Of a stretch of DNA of 64,000 nt, positions 57,152 to 64,000 are shown piece by piece (position 1 is the first letter of the stretch; each line of letters starts with the position of its first letter). The stretch spans positions 4,174,895 to 4,238,894 of the forward strand of contig NZ_JHEG04000001.1 of the NCBI RefSeq assembly GCF_000760695.4. Reading direction: 5' to 3'. The notes below the pieces were generated by a model, which worked only from the letters and a program-made list of their open reading frames with translations, made no database searches and was not told the DNA's origin. The translations under genes were made by a program, and so were the position numbers. Origin of the DNA: Tolypothrix bouteillei VB521301 (GTDB taxonomy: Bacteria > Cyanobacteriota > Cyanobacteriia > Cyanobacteriales > Nostocaceae).

Positions 57152-57442
57152 CCGCTTAATGCTTTTGCCTTCGTAGTTCTGGCTTTTTAATTTGCGAAGG
57201 CAACATTAGCTATCAAATAAACGTCTCATGATGCACATAAGTGTCTACCAGGCAGAAACCTATATGCTAACTCATGATTTTCTAATTGATTTTATTCAGT
57301 CACGAGAGTTTTTATATCATTGAGTCTATAAGAATCAGTGTAACTTTTTTTAGGGAAAGATCTTGCTATTTGGAGACAAATAGTATACTCTTTTCGCCTA
57401 TAATCTACGTAAAACTCCCGTGTTGTGAGAAATACCACTACT

Positions 57443-58831
57443 ATGTCTGCCAAGAAAACAGACCCTTTAAAAATTTGGTTGATAGCGCTCGCCGCGACGT
57501 TTAGTTTATCACCAATCCTCATTTGCTTAGCATTTACCAAAATGGAGGGCTTGTCAACAGAACAAAAAATAGAAACTAGAACACAAGCAATATCAACAAC
57601 TGCCACTTTCTTTCTGGGATTGGTAGTGATGATGAATGCTTACTTTGCCGCAAAACGTGTAGAAGCAAGCAGAGCAGGAGCGATCGCAGCAGAAAAAAGC
57701 AATGAAATTGAGATACAAAACACTCAACTAGCCAAAGAAAAGCTGATTGCAGAAAAATTTATGACTGCAATTACTCAACTCGGTCATGAAAGTGTTGCCA
57801 CAAGAACAGGTGCGATTTATACCTTAGAAAGAGTGGCTCAAGATTGTCCCAAAGAATATTGGACAATTATGGAAATACTCACTGCTTTTGTGCGAGAGAA
57901 TTCCGTCGAGCAATATCAACATGCAAGTTTTGAGAAAAGATTAAACATTCGTACAGATATTCAAGCAGCGCTTACTGTTATTGGCAGGCGCGAAGCAGAG
58001 AGAGATTTACCCAACCAAAGAATTGATTTGCGGAATGCTGACATAAAGAGGGCTGACCTGCACAAAGCTAACTTGCAACAAGCAAACCTGCGGGGAGCCG
58101 ATTTAAGTGAAGCAGACTTGCGCGGTGCGGATTTGTCCGAAGCAGATTTGGAGAATGCAAAACTCTGCGGATCTGTGTTGTACGAAGCCAACCTGCAATC
58201 AACAAATTTGGAGGAAGCCAATCTTTCCGGGGCAAATTTAAATCGTGCTTGGGTATGTGGGGCAAACCTACGCTCAGCCTGTCTTTCAGGAACCAGTTTG
58301 CGTGGAGCAAACCTACAAGGAGCAAATTTATATAAAGCGAATTTGTGCGGCTCCAATTTAAAAGTTGCGAATTTACAAGGAGCAAAGCTATTTCTTGCGA
58401 ATTTACAAGGGGCAAAACTTGGAAAAGCCAACTTACAGGGAACGGGATTGATTGGTGCGAACCTGCAACAAGCAAACTTGAATGGAGCGAACCTGCAACA
58501 AGCAAATTTGAATGCAGCCAAACTACAGCACGCAGAAGTCTTTTTTGCCAACCTCTCGGAAGCTAGTCTTCGCGAAGTTGACCTCTATGGCGCGAACCTT
58601 ATGGGGACAAACTTACAAATGGCAATTCTGGATGAAGCAAATCTTTGCGGGGCAAACCTTCTAGGAGCCAATCTCAGTATGACAAACTTAAGTGATGTCA
58701 AACTTGAAGGAGCCATCCTTACAGGCGTTAAAAATTTAGAACCGCATCAGATTACAGTCGCTTCCGGTGATGTGACAACCCGCTTACCAGAAAATGTCGA
58801 TCTACCAAATCATTGGACGCAAATCAGCTAA
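57443..58831 (+). CDS. Membrane-anchored pentapeptide-repeat protein
   Basis: 462 residues from the ATG at 57443 (a GTG six codons earlier is possible). Two N-terminal membrane helices (about 10-32 and 52-72) and a coiled coil (about 73-105) precede a helical linker and a long A(D/N)LxX pentapeptide domain (about 190-430: ANLRGADLSEADLRGADLS, ANLQGANLYKANLCG). Pentapeptide repeats form a right-handed quadrilateral beta helix. In cyanobacteria such proteins are numerous; function is rarely known. The TM-plus-coil head may be a sensor or anchor. Short linker repeats show recent internal duplication. Confidence 0.92.
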   Translation: MSAKKTDPLKIWLIALAATFSLSPILICLAFTKMEGLSTEQKIETRTQAISTTATFFLGLVVMMNAYFAAKRVEASRAGAIAAEKSNEIEIQNTQLAKEKLIAEKFMTAITQLGHESVATRTGAIYTLERVAQDCPKEYWTIMEILTAFVRENSVEQYQHASFEKRLNIRTDIQAALTVIGRREAERDLPNQRIDLRNADIKRADLHKANLQQANLRGADLSEADLRGADLSEADLENAKLCGSVLYEANLQSTNLEEANLSGANLNRAWVCGANLRSACLSGTSLRGANLQGANLYKANLCGSNLKVANLQGAKLFLANLQGAKLGKANLQGTGLIGANLQQANLNGANLQQANLNAAKLQHAEVFFANLSEASLREVDLYGANLMGTNLQMAILDEANLCGANLLGANLSMTNLSDVKLEGAILTGVKNLEPHQITVASGDVTTRLPENVDLPNHWTQIS

Positions 58832-58978
58832 TTCACAGCAGGTTAATACTTAACAAGCTGTGTCAAAATTTATTTGCACGGTATGTGCAACAGGGTGCGT
58901 CCCTCATTTCATGAATTCAAGGTATTGAAATTTATCATTTACATAATCTCACGTTAAGGCAGAAATCAAACAAGTTAA

Positions 58979-61774
58979 CTATTGGTTTAGATTCAAAGGT
59001 ACACTGCCAAACAGAGCATTCATAAAACTCCACTGGCTAAAGAGAACTTGCAAGACAAGAGTGCAGAAAATGCCGATAACGATCGCAGGAGAATTTTGAA
59101 TTGATATTGCCTGACTTTTGAGTTTGGCAGTAATAGTACTCCCTAAGTTACTGATACTTAATAAATGTATAATTCTACTAGCCATGAACATCTGGATTGC
59201 AATTGTCCGAGCTAGTGCAACTTGTCCTGTCTTCTGAAATATCCATTCATACATTCCAAAAAGCAGTATGCCGTTGAACGCAGACACAATCAAAATCTGC
59301 CAGAAAATCTGCTGGGATTGCAAAGGTTTGTGACAACGGCGTGCATCTGGAAACATCATCTGACGGGATTTAGGTTCAAACGCCAAAGGGATAGCCAAAG
59401 CGGTTGAGTTAACTATGTTCAGCCACAGGATTTGTAGAGGTAAGAGTGCGATTTCTCGTAACATGAGAGCGCTGAGTAAAACTGCTATTAACTCTCCACC
59501 ATTCATAGGTAGGATAAATGCGATCGCACGACGCAGATTCTGGTAGATTGTTCGTCCTTCCTCAATGGCTGCTTCAATAGAGGCAAAATTGTCATCTCCT
59601 AGCAGTACATCAGCCGTTTCTTTAGCAAGATCCGTTCCCGCATCACCCATTGCAATGCCAATGTTCGCCTGTCTTAAGGACGCAGCATCATTCACCTTAT
59701 CTCCTGCAATTGCCACAATCTCACCCTCAGACTGCAACGCTTCCACAAGACGTAGCTTTTGAACGGGAGTTACCCGAGCAAAAACGACTCCCGCTCGTGC
59801 AGCTTGTGCGAGTTCCCTTGCATTCATACGTGCTAGCTGTTGTCCCTCAAATGCTAACAATTGATTTTTGTTTTGCAGCCCCAGTTTTTTGGCAATTGCT
59901 ACCGCCGTAACGATATGGTCTTTGGTAATCATCTTTACCTGAATTCCCGCAGAATGGAAAGATCGGACGGCGGTAAACACTTCCTTTCGCAGTGGGTCAA
60001 ATATGCCTTGCAATCCTATAAAAATGAGATCTGATTCTAGATGTTCGCGAGCTAGGGAGTTACAGTTATCTCCCATCAACTTTTTGGCAAATCCCAGCAC
60101 CCGCAATCCCTGCTTTGCGAGCGTTTCGACTTCAAGCTCCACAGATACGCGGTTGAAGGGAATGAGATTTCCGTCAGAATCCAACATTTGCCGACATCTG
60201 TTGAGAATGACTTCCACCGAACCTTTTACATAAATCCTTTTTTCTGAAGAATCGGAAATAAAGGATGATATGTTTTTACGCTTGTCATTGATTTTTGTTC
60301 CATGTAAAGTTGCCATAGATTGGAAGTTAGATTCAAAAGGAATCACATCCAGCTTGGGCATGACTTCTGTAAGGCTAGATTGACTTAAACCAGCTTTGCG
60401 GGCAACAATAATTAACGCGCCTTCAGTGCGATCGCCGACCACAACCCATTGATTTTGTTTGGGTTCTAGGTGAGAGTTATTGCACAGCAAACCAGCCATC
60501 AAGCATTCGCGTAGGGCAATGTTGATTTTAGGATTGTGCTGTTTGAAGTTAAGGTCGTTCCCTGACTCACTTGTTTTTCCCAAGCCAAAATTCAAAAATC
60601 GTCCGCCAAAATGAACGGGTTGACGATTTCCAGTTTCCCAGATTGTCCCATTTGAGCTGTAACCCAAACCATCTACTACATACCTTTGCTCACCAGCCCA
60701 AATAAGTTGTACAGTCATCTGGTTTTCTGTCAGCGTTTCCGTGTCAGAACAGATGACAGTAGTACCGCTCAGTTTTTCCACCACAGGAAGTTTGCAAATA
60801 AGGACATGACGACGCGCCATTCGCGCCACCCCAATGGCTAGAGTGATGGTTAGTACTGCAGATAATCCTTGAGGAATAGCACTCACTACCAGCGCCACGA
60901 CCACTTCAAACATCTCACTCCAAGAGCGTCCTTGTCCCAACCCCAATACAAAGGTTAAGCTTGCCAGTACCAGCACCATATAGAGCAAAATTTGGCTGTA
61001 GTAGTTAAACTTCCACATGAAAGGTGTACTCAAGCGAGTTTGTTGCTTTACGCAACGAGATACTTTCCCCAATTCGGTACTGTTCCCTGTGGCTACAACA
61101 ATCCCCTTTCCTTGTCCGGAAATGACAAAGCTTCCCGCATAAGCCATGTTACAGCACTTAGCCAAAGGCGTATTTTCATTGAGAGAAATAGTGCTTTTTT
61201 GAACGGGCTCTAATTCACCAGTGAGAGAAAACTCATTTATTTGCAAGTTGTGCGTACTCGCAAGCCGCAGGTCAGCCGGAACCAGATCGCCTGCGTTCAA
61301 GAGTACTAAGTCACCCGGTATTAATTCTTGAGCGGGGATGCGAACTTTTTTGCCATCACGTATTACATTTGCTTTTTTTGCTACTGCTTCTACAACAGCA
61401 GCAATTGACCTTTCCGCACTCGATTCCTGTAGATCCAAAATCACAGCATTGAGGATTGCCATACCCCAAAATGCGATCGCATATGTCCGGAAACCAAGTA
61501 TAGCTTCGATGGCTCCCAAGAGTACTAAAATATACAAATTAGGCTGAGAAAATTGCATTTTTAAGCGCAACCAAATGCTTTTACCTTGTTTGTTGGTAAA
61601 TTCATTCAGCCCAACTTCAGTTTGTCGGCGTTCAACTTCAGCAGACGCCAAACCCGTTTCTATATTTGTATCAAGCAAAAAAGCAACTTCTCTAAAATGA
61701 ACGTGATGCCATTGAGTGCGAGAAGATTGATAAGTATTTATAACTGATTTGTCTAGAGATATTGCCATACTCAC
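58979..61774 (-). CDS. P-type (P2-like) cation ATPase, probable pseudoenzyme
   Basis: 931 residues with a complete P2-type layout: cation-ATPase N-domain, two membrane helices, A domain, M3-M4, P and N domains, six C-terminal helices. The reading frame is intact, yet nearly every signature motif departs from consensus: TGES is TGEL (185-188), PEGL is PQGL (301-304), DKTGTLT is DTETLT (from Asp344), KGAPE is KGSVE (517-521), DPPR is DPLR (593-596), TGDH is TKDH (617-620) and GDGVNDAP is GDKVNDAA (691-698). The phosphorylated Asp344 itself remains. Transport is therefore doubtful. It lies behind a response regulator on the same strand, separated by a terminator. Confidence 0.9.
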   Translation of the reverse strand: MSMAISLDKSVINTYQSSRTQWHHVHFREVAFLLDTNIETGLASAEVERRQTEVGLNEFTNKQGKSIWLRLKMQFSQPNLYILVLLGAIEAILGFRTYAIAFWGMAILNAVILDLQESSAERSIAAVVEAVAKKANVIRDGKKVRIPAQELIPGDLVLLNAGDLVPADLRLASTHNLQINEFSLTGELEPVQKSTISLNENTPLAKCCNMAYAGSFVISGQGKGIVVATGNSTELGKVSRCVKQQTRLSTPFMWKFNYYSQILLYMVLVLASLTFVLGLGQGRSWSEMFEVVVALVVSAIPQGLSAVLTITLAIGVARMARRHVLICKLPVVEKLSGTTVICSDTETLTENQMTVQLIWAGEQRYVVDGLGYSSNGTIWETGNRQPVHFGGRFLNFGLGKTSESGNDLNFKQHNPKINIALRECLMAGLLCNNSHLEPKQNQWVVVGDRTEGALIIVARKAGLSQSSLTEVMPKLDVIPFESNFQSMATLHGTKINDKRKNISSFISDSSEKRIYVKGSVEVILNRCRQMLDSDGNLIPFNRVSVELEVETLAKQGLRVLGFAKKLMGDNCNSLAREHLESDLIFIGLQGIFDPLRKEVFTAVRSFHSAGIQVKMITKDHIVTAVAIAKKLGLQNKNQLLAFEGQQLARMNARELAQAARAGVVFARVTPVQKLRLVEALQSEGEIVAIAGDKVNDAASLRQANIGIAMGDAGTDLAKETADVLLGDDNFASIEAAIEEGRTIYQNLRRAIAFILPMNGGELIAVLLSALMLREIALLPLQILWLNIVNSTALAIPLAFEPKSRQMMFPDARRCHKPLQSQQIFWQILIVSAFNGILLFGMYEWIFQKTGQVALARTIAIQMFMASRIIHLLSISNLGSTITAKLKSQAISIQNSPAIVIGIFCTLVLQVLFSQWSFMNALFGSVPLNLNQ

Positions 61775-61816
61775 CTCTTTAACAGTAACCAGTAACTGGT
61801 AACAAAAATAAAAAAA

Positions 61817-61840
61817 GATTCTTGCATTAACACAAGAATC
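61817..61840 (-). terminator. Rho-independent terminator of the response regulator gene
   Basis: gattcttg and caagaatc form an 8-bp stem with an 8-nt loop; on the minus strand it is followed by ttttttatttttg. It lies 93 bp after the regulator stop and ahead of the P-type ATPase gene. Confidence 0.85.
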
Positions 61841-61932
61841 GAGTGTGATGTTAGAGGAGTTAATTCTATGTTGTTAGGTTATTCAAAAAAAGTTGAAAAT
61901 GTAGGGAGAAATCGGGTAAAAATCGGGTAGAA

Positions 61933-62634
61933 TCAAAGCTGCTTGAGACGGTAACCCAGCCCGTGAACTGTCTCAATAAAATCATCTGGCGCACCAACTT
62001 CCCTAAGTTTTTGCCGCAAACTTTTGATGTGGGACTTTACCGTTTCCTCACTGGGTGGATCTTCTAGCGACCAGACTCGTTCAATAATTCCCGGTCTACT
62101 TAAGACTCGACGACCGCTAGAAACCAGTAGCTCCAGAATCGCATACTCCTTTGGAGTCAAATTGACAAACCGATCTTCATAGGTAACTTCGTAGGTACTC
62201 GGACTGATGCACAAATTCCCCCAAAAAAGTTTGGCTCCGACTCTAGAACTTCCTCGACGCAAGAGCGCCCGCACGCGAGCCATAAGTTCCCCGAGGTCAA
62301 AGGGCTTGACCATGTAGTCATCTGCTCCAGCATCCAGCCCTGCAATTTTATCTGCTACGGTATCGCGAGCGGTAAGCATGAGGATGGGAATGGAAAAGTT
62401 ACACCCATCATCTGCGATCGCTCTAGCACCATGACGCACTTGTTGACAGAACCCAATTCCATCTAGTTTCGGTAAAGTTATATCTAGCAGAATTAAGTCA
62501 TAATTTAGAGTTTGAACATAGTTCAATGCTGTTTCGCCATCCTGTACCACGTCCACCACATACTGACGGTTGGTTAGAGCCTCCGCTAGCATATCAGCAA
62601 TTTGGGCATCATCTTCAACTACCAAAATACGCAT
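61933..62634 (-). CDS. OmpR/PhoB-family response regulator
   Basis: 233 residues. REC domain (about 1-122) with D8/D9, phospho-acceptor D51 in LILLDITLP, Thr in LMLTARD and Lys in YMVKPFD. Winged-helix DNA-binding domain (about 135-230; LTPKEYAILELL, VKSHIKSLRQKL, VHGLGYRL). The N-terminal region is close to that of the hybrid regulator at 11463. A CHASE3-type histidine kinase gene starts 55 bp away in the opposite direction, the likely partner. The intergenic gap carries ttttggatttcgga heptamer-type repeats. Confidence 0.95.
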   Translation of the reverse strand: MRILVVEDDAQIADMLAEALTNRQYVVDVVQDGETALNYVQTLNYDLILLDITLPKLDGIGFCQQVRHGARAIADDGCNFSIPILMLTARDTVADKIAGLDAGADDYMVKPFDLGELMARVRALLRRGSSRVGAKLFWGNLCISPSTYEVTYEDRFVNLTPKEYAILELLVSSGRRVLSRPGIIERVWSLEDPPSEETVKSHIKSLRQKLREVGAPDDFIETVHGLGYRLKQL

Positions 62635-62689
62635 TATTGAGAATTTAAGATTTTGGATTTCGGATTTTAAATTTTAGCAGGCATAAAAC

Positions 62690-64000
62690 ATGATGAAGTG
62701 GTCTTTTGAGGGAAAGTGGATTGCAGGTGGGTTTGGTCTCGCAATGGCAGTTATGGCTGTCATAAGTGGTATTTCTTACCAAAATGCAACTAGTTTAGAA
62801 AAAAGCACAGACAAAGTCAAACAAAGTCATGAAGTGCTAGAAACTCTAATTGGCATTACTGCCACCTTAAATGATGCTGACTCAGGGCGACGCGGTTATA
62901 TTCTTTTGGGAGATAAGTCAGAGTTAAAGCGTTACTATCAGGCAACTCAAACAATCGAACTAAAACTTAAAAAATTGCAAAAATTGTTAGAAAACAATAT
63001 CAAAAGTGACGAACAGATAACAAAGCTAGAAGCCCTTCTACAACAAAGAATTGCTATTGCCCAAAAGTCTATTGAACTTTACCAAAAAGGTAATTATTTT
63101 ACACCAGATCAGACCACTCTCGCCGCTTCTAGCAAGCGCAATTTAACCGAACTGCAACAAATTATTGACCAAATGCAGCTTGAGGAAAAACAGGCACTAG
63201 AAGTGTGGGTGCAAGAATTTCAGTTCATCATTCAGTCTAGAATGCTAATTGAAATATTAGGAACTTTTTTCACTTTTGCTATTCTATTTGGGGTTTACAG
63301 CCAACTCTATCGACAAATGAATAAGCGCCAGCAAGCAGAAAATCTTAAAAACAAGCTAGCTCAAGAAAAAGAACTAGGTGAACTCAAGCTTCAGTTTTTC
63401 TCCATGGCTTCTCATGAATTTCGTACTCCTTTAAGCGTGATTTTAGGTTCGGCACAACTTTTGGAAGAAAGCCTTCAGTTAATCGTTGAAAAGCAGAAAC
63501 TCAAAAATCTTTATCGCATTCAATCTTCAGCTAAATTAATGACTCAACTGCTCTCAGATATTCTAACTTTAGCAAGAGCAGAAGCGGGAAAGGTGGAGTA
63601 CAAACCCGAACTCGTGGAAATGCAAACTTTTTGTCTTAATTTAATTGAGGATATGCAAATTATGAGTCCCTCTCAGTCTGTTATTAGGTTTGACAAACAA
63701 GGAAACTGCACTCACGCTAGAGTCGATGAAAAGTTACTTTACTCTATTCTGAGTAACCTACTTTCCAACGCTATTAAGTATTCTCCTCAAAGTAAAGATG
63801 TTTATTTTACTTTGAAATGCGAACCTGAAGCAGTGACATTTCAAGTGAGAGACTTTGGCATTGGTATTCCAAAAGAAATTCAACAAGAATTATACGAGCC
63901 TTTCAAGCGAGGCAGTAATGTGAAAGGAATTCTCGGTACGGGATTGGGGTTAGCCCTGGTGAAAAAATGTCTGGATTTGCACCAGGGAGAAATTTTTGTT
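62690..64000 (+). CDS. CHASE3-type sensor histidine kinase (partial, 3' end cut)
   Basis: 437 codons reach the window end without a stop. Membrane helix 1 (about 10-30), a periplasmic CHASE3-like helical domain (about 35-180; ATLNDADSGRRGYILLGD is the tell-tale motif), membrane helix 2 (about 186-206), HisKA with His242 in SMASHEFRTPLSV, and HATPase_c with SNLLSNAIKYSP, RDFGIGIP and GTGLGLALV. It would autophosphorylate at His242 and pass phosphate to a regulator, most likely the divergent OmpR-type gene. The stimulus is unknown. Further domains could follow beyond position 64000. Confidence 0.95.
   Translation, partial: MMKWSFEGKWIAGGFGLAMAVMAVISGISYQNATSLEKSTDKVKQSHEVLETLIGITATLNDADSGRRGYILLGDKSELKRYYQATQTIELKLKKLQKLLENNIKSDEQITKLEALLQQRIAIAQKSIELYQKGNYFTPDQTTLAASSKRNLTELQQIIDQMQLEEKQALEVWVQEFQFIIQSRMLIEILGTFFTFAILFGVYSQLYRQMNKRQQAENLKNKLAQEKELGELKLQFFSMASHEFRTPLSVILGSAQLLEESLQLIVEKQKLKNLYRIQSSAKLMTQLLSDILTLARAEAGKVEYKPELVEMQTFCLNLIEDMQIMSPSQSVIRFDKQGNCTHARVDEKLLYSILSNLLSNAIKYSPQSKDVYFTLKCEPEAVTFQVRDFGIGIPKEIQQELYEPFKRGSNVKGILGTGLGLALVKKCLDLHQGEIFV

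Noticed and set aside
57961..58551. Long minus-strand frames opposite the pentapeptide gene
   Set aside because: They mirror the periodic A(D/N)LxX codons on the real strand.
1..64000. tRNA, rRNA, tmRNA and common riboswitches
   Set aside because: No convincing T-arm/acceptor combination or conserved riboswitch core was found by eye; a covariance search was not possible.

Overview
The window reads as chromosomal DNA of a filamentous, probably heterocyst-forming cyanobacterium (Nostocales type). It carries psbA, an SLH/OprB-type iron-uptake porin, a DUF1822 protein, a protein of the Npun_R2821/R2822 type and a cyanobacterial two-partner secretion locus. HIP1 octamers (gcgatcgc) are dense, TTTTGGA-like heptamer repeats occur, and several MITE-like repeats are present. 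I found no rRNA, tRNA or CRISPR array.

Layout. 0-9.6 kb: a secretion/surface locus on the minus strand (haemagglutinin-type TpsA, its TpsB transporter overlapping it by 11 bp, a secreted TPR-CHAT protein and an RTX calcium-binding protein). 9.6-15 kb: repeats, a large hybrid response regulator and small proteins. 15-18.6 kb: an RCK-gated ion-channel gene split by a solo TnpB element. 18.6-25.5 kb: an accessory island with an FtsK-like ATPase, a PD-(D/E)XK nuclease-ParA fusion coupled to a ParB-like protein, 228-bp direct repeats, an Rpn-type nuclease and gene debris. 25.8-31.7 kb: a FecR protein and porin, a secreted beta-trefoil protein, an FAD monooxygenase and a small exported protein. 31.7-39.2 kb: duplicated and decayed genes, a GNAT enzyme, a CPBP protease, an atypical lipoxygenase and small secreted proteins. 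39.3-47.2 kb: a 1742-residue caspase-nSTAND-WD40 protein divergent from a sigma factor and a DUF1822 gene. 47.5-49.1 kb: a decayed formylglycine-enzyme fragment and a two-gene module of apparently different base composition. 49.3-51.1 kb: psbA, then a 36-bp inverted repeat framing a small ORF. 52.3-57.2 kb: glycan genes. 57.4-64 kb: a membrane pentapeptide-repeat protein, a P-type ATPase with most signature motifs altered, and a divergent response regulator/histidine kinase pair (kinase cut by the window end).

The most unusual items are the nuclease-ParA/ParB-like operon between direct repeats, the P-type ATPase that looks like an intact pseudoenzyme, the TnpB insertion whose predicted guide would come from the interrupted channel gene, and a lipoxygenase with two non-canonical iron-ligand positions. 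All function calls rest on motif reading; no database search was run.
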